NCBI GenBank assembly: GCA_030838025.1
Contig: JAUTXM010000214.1
Span: forward strand, 1 to 15,421
Length of the DNA: 15,421 nt
Reading direction: 5' to 3'
DNA from: Acidimicrobiaceae bacterium
GTDB lineage: Bacteria > Actinomycetota > Acidimicrobiia > Acidimicrobiales > Palsa-688
Below are positions 1 to 6,955 of the stretch, one piece after another (position 1 is the first letter of the stretch; every line of letters starts with the position of its first letter). The notes under the pieces are model-generated. The model did not search any database, had not been told where the DNA came from, and saw only the letters and a program-made list of their open reading frames with translations. The position numbers and the translations under genes were made by a program.

Positions 1-1247
1 GGGAGCCATGCCACCTCGAAGGCGTCATTCAGGATGACCCGCGCCTTGGCGGTCGTTGGTGCAAGCGACAGGAGCGAGACCTGCCCGTTGATCTTGTCGG
101 CGTCGAGGGAGTACAGGGCCCAACCGCCGGTCGGGTCGACCGCCAGATCCGCCGCCATGGCGTAGGGAGCGGACAACAACGTCCACGATCGCCTCAGGGC
201 ACCCGTCGCCGGGTCGAGGAGCAGCAGCCGCACGACAGCCGGCGACGCCGAGGCCGCTTGCGGTGCCGGGCAGGTCTCGGTCACGAAGAGCCCGTTACCC
301 GCGAAGCGCGGGAGCGCCAACTGGCAGCCCTGGTGGACCGGCGCCACCACCCGCGGCCCGCTGACCGACGAGGGCCCGATTGACCAGACCTGCAAGCCGC
401 CGAGGCCGCTGGCTCCGCCGAGGCCGCCGAGGCCGCCGACACCGGCGCCCGCGGTGTTGACCTCGACCGCCAACATCGTCGCGTCGGCGCTCCACGACAG
501 CTGGATGGCGGCGCCCCCGGTGGCCAGGGTCGTCGTGGAGCCGTCGGGCCGGCGGAGGTGGGTCGCGCTCGGGTCCGCAGCCGATGCTTGGCAGCCGGTG
601 GTGTAGGCGAGGGTTTGGCCGTCGGGTCCCGGTGCGACCAACTGCAGACCGCTGAGCCCGGCGAACGCGACGCCGGAGCTCACCCCCGACGCGGTGTCGA
701 TCGCCAGATAGGTCCGGGAACACGAGCTCGCCTGCTGGGTCGGGGCGTACAGGGTCCGGCCGTCGACGCTGACCGCCCACACCTCCTGGCCTCGCGGCGC
801 CGCGCGCAGGGTGCGGGCTACGTGCCCGGTGGCGGTGTCGATGACGACGGCTTGTTCGTTTCCTCCGCCCACCGCGGCCAGAAACGACTTGGGCGCCTCC
901 GCTGCAGGAATGACGCTTGGGGGCGGCTGGACGGCAGGAATAGTCGTTGCGGGACCGGCCGCCGACGTGCTGGGCCGCGACGAGCCGGCGGGCGGACCCG
1001 ACGCGATCCTGGTGGTGTGGTCGCTCCCACCTCTCGTGGTGACGACCAAGCCGGCGACGAGGACCACGGCGGCGGCCGTCGCACCCATGAGAATCCGGGC
1101 CCGGTCACGGGCCCGCTCGCGGGTACGGGCCTCGATGCGCTCGGGCAACCCGGGGGTGGGAACGTAGGAGCCGACCAGGCGGCCCAGCTCGTCACGCACG
1201 CGATCCTCGAGCGGGTCCCGCGGTTTCATGGGCTCCATAGGTTTCAT
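1..1247 (-). CDS. Membrane-anchored beta-propeller-like protein, probable anti-sigma partner (partial)
   Basis: The reading frame opens at ATG 1247, overlaps the sigma factor stop by ATGA, and stays open to the window edge, so at least 415 residues are present and the C-terminus is missing. A strong GAGGAGGGG Shine-Dalgarno lies just before the ATG. Residues 1-51 are charged and cytoplasmic-looking, about 52-70 form one transmembrane helix, 78-118 are a Pro/Ser/Thr linker, and the rest has repeated blade-like segments (for example VIDTATGHVARTL, LQLVAPGPDGQTLAY, IQLSWSADATMLAV) typical of WD40/YVTN-type propellers outside the membrane. A glycine-rich run sits near 267-285. I see no HxxxCxxC zinc anti-sigma motif. 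Coupling to an ECF sigma gene and the one-helix layout suggest an anti-sigma or signal-sensing role; that role is inference, the architecture is visible. Confidence 0.75.
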   Translation of the reverse strand, partial: MKPMEPMKPRDPLEDRVRDELGRLVGSYVPTPGLPERIEARTRERARDRARILMGATAAAVVLVAGLVVTTRGGSDHTTRIASGPPAGSSRPSTSAAGPATTIPAVQPPPSVIPAAEAPKSFLAAVGGGNEQAVVIDTATGHVARTLRAAPRGQEVWAVSVDGRTLYAPTQQASSCSRTYLAIDTASGVSSGVAFAGLSGLQLVAPGPDGQTLAYTTGCQASAADPSATHLRRPDGSTTTLATGGAAIQLSWSADATMLAVEVNTAGAGVGGLGGLGGASGLGGLQVWSIGPSSVSGPRVVAPVHQGCQLALPRFAGNGLFVTETCPAPQAASASPAVVRLLLLDPATGALRRSWTLLSAPYAMAADLAVDPTGGWALYSLDADKINGQVSLLSLAPTTAKARVILNDAFEVAWL

Positions 1248-1783
1248 GGCCCCTCCTCATGGTTGGCCAGCTGGACTCGCAGCGCTTCGAGGCCCCGCGC
1301 CAGGCGCGACTTGACGGTGCCGGGACGGATGCCGAGCACCCGGGCGGTCTCGATCTCGGACAAATCCTCGAGGTGGCGCAGGACGATCACCGCTCGCTGC
1401 TCGACGGGCAGTGCCAGCAGCGCCTGGTGCAGCGAGCGCCGCACGTCCACACCTTCTTCGAACGAGACGACGACGTCGGTGGCGCCCCCCGGCTGCGTCT
1501 CGGCGTGGTCCCGCTCGAGTTTCCAGCGGCGCCGCCGGCTGTGGGCCAGATTGACCACGGCGCGGCGCAGGTACGGGCCCAGGTCGTCGATCTGGTGGCG
1601 GCGATACCGACCCCAGACCCGGGCATACGCCTCGGCGACGAGTTCTTCGGCCGCCCGGCGGTCGCCGGTCAGAACGTAGGCCAGTCCCGACAAACGCCGG
1701 TGATGCTCCGCCACCGCTGTCTGGAAGGCGTCGCCGACCAGGGCGGTGCCTGTTTCCAGGGTTGGGGACAGCGAAACGGCCAC
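1244..1783 (-). CDS. ECF (SigE-family) RNA polymerase sigma factor
   Basis: A 179-residue sigma-70 family protein of extracytoplasmic-function type that directs RNA polymerase to a stress or envelope regulon. Region 2 spans about residues 20-87 (ELVAEAYARVW, then YLRRAVVNLAHSRRRR). Region 4 spans about 115-170 and carries the LPVEQRAVIVLRHLEDLS segment and the helix-turn-helix ending GTVKSRLARGLEALR. Regions 1.1 and 3 are absent and the length is normal for the class. The start is GTG at 1783; no Shine-Dalgarno precedes it, but an ECF-type promoter ends about 10 nt upstream, so the mRNA is probably leaderless or nearly so. The last codons overlap the downstream membrane protein gene (ATGA), the usual sigma/anti-sigma arrangement. 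The specific regulon cannot be told from sequence. Confidence 0.93.
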   Translation of the reverse strand: MAVSLSPTLETGTALVGDAFQTAVAEHHRRLSGLAYVLTGDRRAAEELVAEAYARVWGRYRRHQIDDLGPYLRRAVVNLAHSRRRRWKLERDHAETQPGGATDVVVSFEEGVDVRRSLHQALLALPVEQRAVIVLRHLEDLSEIETARVLGIRPGTVKSRLARGLEALRVQLANHEEGP

Positions 1784-1792
1784 GCCGGGTCT

Positions 1793-1818
1793 GACGCCCG
1801 GGCGCCGATTTCGGTTCC
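1793..1818 (-). promoter_or_regulatory. ECF-type promoter of the sigma factor gene
   Basis: On the minus strand GGAACC (1818-1813) is followed after exactly 16 nt by CGTC (1796-1793). This matches the GGAAC/CGTC consensus recognised by many ECF sigma factors. The expected transcription start falls within a few bases of the GTG start at 1783. It suggests the sigma factor drives its own gene. Confidence 0.6.
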
Positions 1819-1848
1819 GAGGATGGTCCGATCGCCTTTTGATGCACG

Positions 1849-1854
1849 TATCGT
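1849..1854 (+). promoter_or_regulatory. Putative -10 box (TATCGT) for the DUF2277 gene
   Basis: TATCGT ends 6 nt before ATG 1861, and no Shine-Dalgarno is present, so transcription would begin at or next to the start codon. No clear -35 is visible. It lies in the 77-bp divergent gap shared with the sigma factor gene but does not overlap the sigma promoter. Confidence 0.4.
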
Positions 1855-1860
1855 CGCGTC

Positions 1861-2166
1861 ATGTGCCGCAGCATCGTGACCCTTCGGGGCGAAGAAGCCG
1901 CCACGGACGACGAAGTCCGGGCCGCCGCCCTCCAGTTCATCCGCAAGGTGAGTGGCCAGCGGGCCCCGTCTCGGGCCAATCAGGAGGCCTTCGGGCGGGC
2001 GGTCGATGAGGTGGCCGAGGCCACCCGCCGCCTACTCGACGACTTCGTGACGCCCCCAGGAGCCCGCCCCCCGGCCATGGCTCCCAGCCGGATTGTTGCC
2101 CGAGCCAAGGCCGAGGCCCGGGCCCACGCCCACGCCCACGCCGACAACGACGGCGGGACTTCCTGA
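1861..2166 (+). CDS. DUF2277 domain-containing protein
   Basis: A 101-residue protein recognised from its conserved beginning MCRSIVTLRG and the segments ATDDEVRAAALQFIRKVSG, PSRANQEAF and VDEVAEATRRLLDD, which are the hallmark of the DUF2277 family. The function of that family is not known; members are small cytoplasmic proteins of about 85-95 residues, often starting MCR. The body here covers residues 1-65. The C-terminal part is unusual: an Ala/Arg-rich helix followed by a His-Ala repeat (HAHAHAHAD, about 88-96) encoded by tandem CCCACG hexamers, which could bind metal or be a neutral expansion. ATG 1861 is chosen because the family begins exactly there. The gene runs directly into the lipoprotein gene downstream, so the two are probably co-transcribed. 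Confidence 0.9.
   Translation: MCRSIVTLRGEEAATDDEVRAAALQFIRKVSGQRAPSRANQEAFGRAVDEVAEATRRLLDDFVTPPGARPPAMAPSRIVARAKAEARAHAHAHADNDGGTS
2123..2142 (+). repeat. CCCACG hexamer repeat (about 3.3 copies)
   Basis: Three tandem CCCACG units plus CC lie inside the DUF2277 gene and encode the His-Ala repeat of its C-terminus. The unit keeps the reading frame. Confidence 0.8.
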
Positions 2167-2192
2167 ACCAGCCCCGACGGCGGGTCGCGGCG

Positions 2193-2759
2193 GTGATCGT
2201 CGCACTTGCGCTCCTGGGCGGGTGCGGCAGCAGCGGTGGCATCGGCAGCGGCAGCGGCAGCGCCGCCCGCAGCACGAGCACGAGCACGAGCACGACGACG
2301 GCGACGAGCACGAGCGCCGCTCGCAGCACGAGCACGTCAGCGACGACGACCGTCACCACGACCATCCCGGGTGTCCCGGTGGACATGCTGAACCCGGCGG
2401 TGACCCCCGCGACCATCGAGACCACCATCTGCGTCAGCGGGTACACCACCACGATCCGCCCGCCCGTGAGCTTCACGGAGCCCCTCAAGGTGCACCAGAT
2501 CGTGACCTACGGCTACGCCGACCACTTGGTACGGGACTACGAGGAGGACCACGTGATCGCCCTCGAAATCGGAGGCGCCGCCGCGTCGGCCGTCAACCTG
2601 TTCCCCGAGCCCCACACCTTCTCGGTCCCCGACGACACGCTGGAGAACAGCCTCCACACCCAGGTCTGCACCGGCCGCCTGGCCCTGGCCGATGCGCAAC
2701 GCCAGATGCTGGCCGCCAAGGTGGCACACGGCTATTCCCGCGCCGCCAGCGCGGCGTAG
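2193..2759 (+). CDS. Lipoprotein with HNH-like domain
   Basis: A probable exported lipoprotein: a short hydrophobic stretch ends in the lipobox LLGGC, followed by a low-complexity Gly/Ser then Ser/Thr/Ala linker (about residues 12-60) and a folded domain. The domain carries TICVSGYTTTIRPP, then DYEEDHVIALEIGG, NLFPEP and a late VCTGRLALADAQRQM segment. This order is found in actinobacterial and proteobacterial proteins annotated as HNH endonuclease-like (DH...N core of the His-Me finger fold). Whether it cuts DNA is unknown; an extracytoplasmic nuclease or a degenerate fold are both possible. GTG 2193 is the first standard start but leaves no positive residues before the hydrophobic core. A CTG at 2163, overlapping the DUF2277 stop, would add NQPRRRVAA and give a normal lipoprotein signal. 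Confidence 0.8.
   Translation: MIVALALLGGCGSSGGIGSGSGSAARSTSTSTSTTTATSTSAARSTSTSATTTVTTTIPGVPVDMLNPAVTPATIETTICVSGYTTTIRPPVSFTEPLKVHQIVTYGYADHLVRDYEEDHVIALEIGGAAASAVNLFPEPHTFSVPDDTLENSLHTQVCTGRLALADAQRQMLAAKVAHGYSRAASAA
2242..2340 (+). repeat. Low-complexity GGCAGC / AGCACG repeat tract
   Basis: Short GGCAGC units are followed by four perfect AGCACG hexamers (2271-2294) and degenerate ACG-rich copies. A 21-bp unit encoding AARSTST occurs at 2262-2282 and again, with one difference, at 2316-2336. The period is a multiple of three and the tract encodes the Ser/Thr-rich linker of the lipoprotein. Confidence 0.8.
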
Positions 2760-2762
2760 CTT
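2757..2762 (+). promoter_or_regulatory. Putative -10 box (TAGCTT) for the SRAP gene
   Basis: TAGCTT overlaps the TAG stop codon of the lipoprotein gene and ends 7 nt before ATG 2770. No Shine-Dalgarno precedes that ATG, so a leaderless transcript is plausible. No convincing -35 is seen. Confidence 0.35.
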
Positions 2763-2769
2763 CGACGCC

Positions 2770-3624
2770 ATGTGCGGCCGCTACACCTCCACGTCGGCGC
2801 CGGCGGACCTGGCCAAGGTGTTCGCCGTCGACGACATGAAGGTCGACGAACTCCCCCTGCGCTACAACGTTGCCCCCACCCAGGACGTGTACGCAGTGGC
2901 CGAACGGCGACCAACAGAAGATGGGGAAAATCCTCGCCGGCAGCTCGGCGCCTTTCGTTGGGGGCTGATCCCGTACTGGGCGAAGGATCCGTCGGCCGGC
3001 AACAAGATGATCAACGCCCGGGCCGAGGGAATCGAGACCAAGAATGCCTACAAGCGGGCCCTGACGCGCCGCCGCTGCATCATTCCCGCCGACGCCTTCT
3101 ACGAATGGCAGGTGCGCGAGGGCGATGCCAAGGGCAAGGCGAAGAAGAAAAACAAGCTGCCCTACATCATCCGCCACAAAGACGGGAGCCCGCTCGCGTT
3201 CGCGGGGCTGTGGGAGTTCTGGCGGCCCAAGGACCAGCCCGATGCCGAGCCCATCCGAAGCTGCGTGATCATCACGACCGCGGCCAACGACCTGGTGGCG
3301 CCGATCCACAATCGCATGCCGGTCATCCTGCCCGCCGCGGCCTGGGACAGATGGCTGGACCCCGGCGTCACCGACCTCGCCGCCATCCAGGGGCTACTGG
3401 TGCCGTCGGCGTCGCGTGACCTGGAGGCCTACCCCGTGAGCACCCGGGTCAACGACGTGGCCAACGAAGGGCCCGAGCTGGTGGAGCCGCTGCCCCCGCC
3501 TCCCGGCTTCGGGGCTGAGCCGTCAGAACTGCAACTGGCGCCAGGCCTCGATGATCGCCCGGTCGCCGAACACCTGCAGGTTGGGCGCGTCGGCCGGTAT
3601 CCGGTTGACCATCCACAGCTGTAG
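2770..3624 (+). CDS. SRAP domain protein (YedK/HMCES family), abasic-site DNA-protein crosslinker
   Basis: A 284-residue SOS-response-associated peptidase family protein. Family members remove the initiator Met and use Cys2 to form a stable thiazolidine crosslink to abasic sites in single-stranded DNA. The required residues are visible: MCGRYT with Cys2, RYNVAPTQ (31-38), INARAE with N82 and R84, the YEW motif with E112, and IHNRMP with H180. The domain ends around VNDVANEGPELVEPL (228-241). ATG 2770 is fixed by the need for Cys at position 2, so longer upstream starts in the same frame are rejected. The last 35-40 residues have no family counterpart and are antisense to the end of the converging MDMPI gene, giving a 102-bp tail-to-tail overlap. 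The gene may belong to a DNA repair response, but I see no clear SOS box. Confidence 0.93.
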   Translation: MCGRYTSTSAPADLAKVFAVDDMKVDELPLRYNVAPTQDVYAVAERRPTEDGENPRRQLGAFRWGLIPYWAKDPSAGNKMINARAEGIETKNAYKRALTRRRCIIPADAFYEWQVREGDAKGKAKKKNKLPYIIRHKDGSPLAFAGLWEFWRPKDQPDAEPIRSCVIITTAANDLVAPIHNRMPVILPAAAWDRWLDPGVTDLAAIQGLLVPSASRDLEAYPVSTRVNDVANEGPELVEPLPPPPGFGAEPSELQLAPGLDDRPVAEHLQVGRVGRYPVDHPQL

Positions 3625-4254
3625 GTCCGACACCGGCCCCCGAATGGCGGCGTCCGCCTTGCGGTGCTCCCGGCGGTGTTCCAAGCGGTCGGGCCACACG
3701 TCGATCGACCACTCGCCATCGACGTCGGTGGCGTGGAGGTGAAGCGATCCCGACAGGTTCGCGACCGGCTCTCGGGCCAGCCAGAGCGCGACGAAGCCCA
3801 GGAACTCGTCGATCCCGTCCACCGCCAGGTCGGGCGCGATCGGATTCGGATCCCCGGCACCGGCCTCGCCGTCCCAGCGGTGAACCGCCGTCTCATGCGC
3901 CATACGCCGCACCCAGAAGCGCGCTGGTGCCGGGCCGCGGTCGAACCAGTTCCACACCGGCTCGTCGGGATCGATCCCCTCCAGCGCCTCCAGCAGCTGC
4001 GCCGCACCCCGCTCGAACCACTGGCGCGTGGCGTCGGGACCCTCGGGGGCCGTGGTCTGGCGCTTGACGTACACCGGCGATCGGGTGCGCACGATGTGCT
4101 CGACCCATTCGTGCACCCCTCCGACGTGGGCCAGCAGACCGGTCATGTCCCACTCCGGGCACGACGCAATGGCCGCCGCGGGTGACCGCTGTGCCGCTGC
4201 CGCCAAGGCGGCGCTGTCTCCGCGAAGGTGCTCGAGGAGCGAGGCCCGTTCCAT
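3523..4254 (-). CDS. Mycothiol-dependent maleylpyruvate isomerase family protein (DinB/MDMPI fold)
   Basis: A 243-residue protein with an N-terminal MDMPI/DinB four-helix domain (about 5-125) and a C-terminal MDMPI_C domain (about 145-240). The metal triad expected for the family is present: H43 in LLAHVGGVHEW, and E121 and H125 in HETAVHRWD. Family members bind a divalent metal and often use mycothiol as cofactor; the founding enzyme isomerises maleylpyruvate, but most members have unknown substrates. The ATG at 4254 places the first helix as in relatives. A GTG at 4275 with GGAG upstream, or the longer ATG 4326 that would overlap dxs, are alternatives. It is the last gene of the minus-strand operon, about 40 bp after dxs. 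The true substrate cannot be told. Confidence 0.87.
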   Translation of the reverse strand: MERASLLEHLRGDSAALAAAAQRSPAAAIASCPEWDMTGLLAHVGGVHEWVEHIVRTRSPVYVKRQTTAPEGPDATRQWFERGAAQLLEALEGIDPDEPVWNWFDRGPAPARFWVRRMAHETAVHRWDGEAGAGDPNPIAPDLAVDGIDEFLGFVALWLAREPVANLSGSLHLHATDVDGEWSIDVWPDRLEHRREHRKADAAIRGPVSDLQLWMVNRIPADAPNLQVFGDRAIIEAWRQLQF

Positions 4255-4294
4255 GGGCGAGGCCGAGGAGCTCACGGCGTGTGCGACTCCGGGG

Positions 4295-6199
4295 TCAGTC
4301 GGTGACCGACGCCGGGGCCTCGGCATTTCTCAACGCCCCCATGGTGGCCGCGGCGATGCCGGGGCCGTCGAGTCCGAGCTGGGCGTGGATGGCGGCCGGC
4401 TTGCCGTGGGGGATGAAGGCGGTCGGCGTGCCGAGCACCAACACGGGCGGCGTCGGGCGGCTGGGGGGGCCGGCCAGGTCGGCGATGGTCTGGCCGATGA
4501 ACGCCCCGGCGCCGCCCTCACGCACACCGTCCTCGATGGTCACGACCAGATCGTGGCGGGCGGCGTCGGCGATCATCGCCGGGTCGAGCGGGCGCACCAC
4601 CCGTACGTCCCAGATGGTGGCGCGGATCCCGTCGACGGCCAGCAACGCCGCCGCGTCCTCGGCCGCCTCGACCATCTTGCCCACGGCCAGCAGGCACACC
4701 TCGCCGTCGCCCACGGTGACCTGCCGGGCCGCAAGCCCCGAACCCACCTGATTGGGTGGCACGACGCGTGCGGCACCCTTGGGGTAGCGCACCACGGCCG
4801 GTCCGTCGAGGTACAGGGCCGAGCGCAGCATGACCGCCATCTCGGCGTTGGATGAAGGAGCGAAGATGGTGAGCCCGGGGATCCTGAGGCCGAGCGCCAG
4901 GTCGAGCACGCCGTGGTGGCTGGGCCCGTCGTCGCCGGTGATCCCCGCCCGGTCCAGGGCGAACACCACCGGCAGGCCGTGAAGGCCGACATCGAGGTTG
5001 GCCTGGTCGAAGGCCCGGCTGAAGAACGTGGAGTACACCGCCACCACGGGCCGCAATCCGCCCATGGCCATGCCCGCGGCCGAGGTCACGGCGTGGCCCT
5101 CGGCGATGCCCACGTCGAAGAACCGGTCCGGCCAGCGGGCCTGGAACGGCAGGAGGCCGGTCGGGCCGGGCATGGCGGCGGTGATGGCCACGACCTGGGG
5201 AAAATCCTCCCCGATACCGAGCATCGCCTCGTTGAAGGCCTGGGTGTACCCCCTGGGGGCCCGCTCGGCTTCGGTGGGTCCGACCGCGGGATCGAACACC
5301 GGCGCGTCGTGCAGGCACTTCTCGTCGTCGTCCTCGGCGGGGGCGTAGCCCCGGCCTTTATGCGTCAGGACGTGGATCACGATCGGGCCATCGAAGTCCG
5401 CCGCCTGGCGGAGCGTGTGCTCGAGGCCCAGGACGTCGTGGCCGTCGACCGGGCCGACATAGCGCACGCCCAGGCTCTCGAAGAAGGCGGGCGGCTCGAC
5501 CACCTCCCGGATGGCCGAGTACATGCCCTGCAGGCTGGAGTAGGCCAAGGGCCCGACGGCGGGCAGGACGCGGAGGGCTTCTTCCAGCTTGGAGCGGATC
5601 GACTTCAGGCCGGGGTGCAGGCGGATGCGGGTCAGGCTCTCCGAAAGTCGCGACACCGTCGGGGCGTAGGATCGGCCGTTGTCGTTGAGTATCACCACGA
5701 CCCGGCTCCCGGAATGTCCCAGGTTGTTGAGGCCCTCGTAAGCCATGCCCCCGGTCAGGGAACCGTCGCCGATGACCGCCACGACCTTGCGGTCGGGGGC
5801 GCTGGACCGTTCGATGGCTGCCGCCACCCCGTGGGCGTAGGACAAGATGGTGGAGGCGTGGCTGTTCTCGACCCAATCGTGGGCCGACTCCGAGCGCGAC
5901 GGGTAACCCGAAAGACCGCCCGGCTGGCGCAGTGTGGCGAAGGCAGCCCGGCGGCCGGTCACGATCTTGTGGGTGTACGCCTGGTGGCCGGTGTCCCACA
6001 AGATGACGTCGCGGGGCGAGTTGAACGCCCGGTGCACGGCCAAGGTGAGCTCGACCGCGCCCAGGTTGGAACCCAGATGGCCCGCCGTCACCGACACCGC
6101 CTGGACGATGAACTCCCGGATCTCGGCTGCCAGCTGCGCCAGCTGATTGGCGTCCAGCCCCCGCAGATCGGCGGGACTCTCGATCGTCTCCAACAGCAT
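4295..6199 (-). CDS. dxs: 1-deoxy-D-xylulose-5-phosphate synthase
   Basis: A 634-residue enzyme that condenses pyruvate and glyceraldehyde-3-phosphate with thiamine diphosphate, the first committed step of the MEP isoprenoid pathway, in the cytoplasm. Visible motifs are GHLGSNLGAVELTLAVH (40-56), DTGHQAYTHK with H72, the ThDP-binding GDGSLTGGMAYEGLNN (144-159) with NDN (172-174), TAAMPGPTGL (340-349), DVGIAEGHAVT with catalytic E367, and DRAGITGDDGPSHHG (416-430). Variants such as DTGHQAY, HDWVENSHAST and ITGDDGPSH are typical of actinobacterial Dxs. Length is normal and complete. ATG 6199 begins just before the conserved SPADLRGL and has no Shine-Dalgarno; a TAGCGT box 6 nt upstream suggests its own leaderless promoter inside the operon. 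GIAEGHA has Gly where most Dxs have Gln. Confidence 0.97.
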   Translation of the reverse strand: MLLETIESPADLRGLDANQLAQLAAEIREFIVQAVSVTAGHLGSNLGAVELTLAVHRAFNSPRDVILWDTGHQAYTHKIVTGRRAAFATLRQPGGLSGYPSRSESAHDWVENSHASTILSYAHGVAAAIERSSAPDRKVVAVIGDGSLTGGMAYEGLNNLGHSGSRVVVILNDNGRSYAPTVSRLSESLTRIRLHPGLKSIRSKLEEALRVLPAVGPLAYSSLQGMYSAIREVVEPPAFFESLGVRYVGPVDGHDVLGLEHTLRQAADFDGPIVIHVLTHKGRGYAPAEDDDEKCLHDAPVFDPAVGPTEAERAPRGYTQAFNEAMLGIGEDFPQVVAITAAMPGPTGLLPFQARWPDRFFDVGIAEGHAVTSAAGMAMGGLRPVVAVYSTFFSRAFDQANLDVGLHGLPVVFALDRAGITGDDGPSHHGVLDLALGLRIPGLTIFAPSSNAEMAVMLRSALYLDGPAVVRYPKGAARVVPPNQVGSGLAARQVTVGDGEVCLLAVGKMVEAAEDAAALLAVDGIRATIWDVRVVRPLDPAMIADAARHDLVVTIEDGVREGGAGAFIGQTIADLAGPPSRPTPPVLVLGTPTAFIPHGKPAAIHAQLGLDGPGIAAATMGALRNAEAPASVTD

Positions 6200-6205
6200 T
6201 AGGCC

Positions 6206-6211
6206 ACGCTA
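6206..6211 (-). promoter_or_regulatory. Putative -10 box (TAGCGT) for dxs
   Basis: On the minus strand TAGCGT ends 6 nt before the dxs ATG (6199), in the 54-bp gap after the DsbA-fold gene. The absence of a Shine-Dalgarno fits a leaderless transcript. It would let dxs be expressed separately from the operon. Confidence 0.4.
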
Positions 6212-6253
6212 CCTCTGGTCATGGGACTGAAATGTGCGAGCGCCGGGCACGGG

Positions 6254-6934
6254 CTAGGCCACCCGGCCGTCGGTGTCGAGCCGAGGCGGGGTCGGATGTC
6301 CCGTCCGGTGGCGCTTGAGTTCGAAGGCCACGGGTTCGCCGACCACCGTCGCCACCGCATCCCACAGCGCCAAGGCCCGCTCGTCGGGGGGCACCTCGGC
6401 CATGATCGGCCCCGAGATGGCCCGCAGCCGCCCGTCGGCTCGGATGGCGACGATGGGGACGCCGACCTCGTCGCCGATCTCCGCGCCCACTTCCTTCATG
6501 TTGTCCCGCAGGGTCTCGTCCCAACCCTCGTCGGCCCCGGCGTCGGCCAGCTCGGCCGGGAGCCCGGCGGCCGCCAGCGCCTCGCCGATGACCGCATCGG
6601 CGTCCGCGGCGCCACCGCGGCCTCCCTCGCCCTCCCCGTGGAAGCGGCGGCCCATTTCGGTGTACAGCCGGCCCCTCGCTTCGTTACCCGCCTGGTCGCC
6701 GGCCGCTGCCAGTACCCGCAGCGCTCGCACCGAGAACCGTTGCCCTGCCAGGATCCGTTCCCGCAGCTCGGCCGGCATGGACGGCGGCAATTCCCGGCCC
6801 TCGTTCTTGATGGGAAGGCTCCACGGGCGCCACGTGACCGCCAGTTGGCGCTCCGGCGCCACGGTTGCCAGCCACCGGCTGGTTACCCAGGTCCACGGGC
6901 AACTCGGGTCAAAGAAAAACTCGACATCGGTCAT
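6254..6934 (-). CDS. DsbA-fold protein, mycothiol-dependent nitroreductase (Rv2466c-like) family
   Basis: A 226-residue protein with an N-terminal thioredoxin-like strand and active site FFFDPSCPWTWVTSRW (6-21), then an all-helical insertion and the cis-Pro segment VGVPIVAIRADG near 160-172. The DP-CPW-W-TSRW pattern is that of the actinobacterial Rv2466c family, which uses mycothiol and has a CPWC centre in Mycobacterium tuberculosis. Here the second cysteine is Thr (C12-P-W-T15), a monothiol form. Two starts are possible: GTG 6943 and ATG 6934. ATG 6934 is preferred because GAGGTGA lies 6 nt upstream. It sits 21 bp after the prenyl synthase gene and 54 bp before dxs, so it is co-transcribed; the link to isoprenoids is only positional. 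Confidence 0.85.
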   Translation of the reverse strand: MTDVEFFFDPSCPWTWVTSRWLATVAPERQLAVTWRPWSLPIKNEGRELPPSMPAELRERILAGQRFSVRALRVLAAAGDQAGNEARGRLYTEMGRRFHGEGEGGRGGAADADAVIGEALAAAGLPAELADAGADEGWDETLRDNMKEVGAEIGDEVGVPIVAIRADGRLRAISGPIMAEVPPDERALALWDAVATVVGEPVAFELKRHRTGHPTPPRLDTDGRVA

Positions 6935-6955
6935 CGCGGTCACCTCATGATGCTC

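Noticed and set aside
2242..2340. Possible CRISPR array in the repeat tract
   Set aside because: Units are 6 bp, contiguous and coding, with no spacers.
2093..2839. A 248-codon plus-strand frame across the lipoprotein gene
   Set aside because: It overlaps the lipoprotein and the start of SRAP in another frame, and is rich in Arg, His and Pro from the repeat tract. The lipobox and HNH-like motifs support the other frame.
4913..6202. A 429-codon open frame on the plus strand
   Set aside because: It is antisense to dxs, which is complete and unmistakable.
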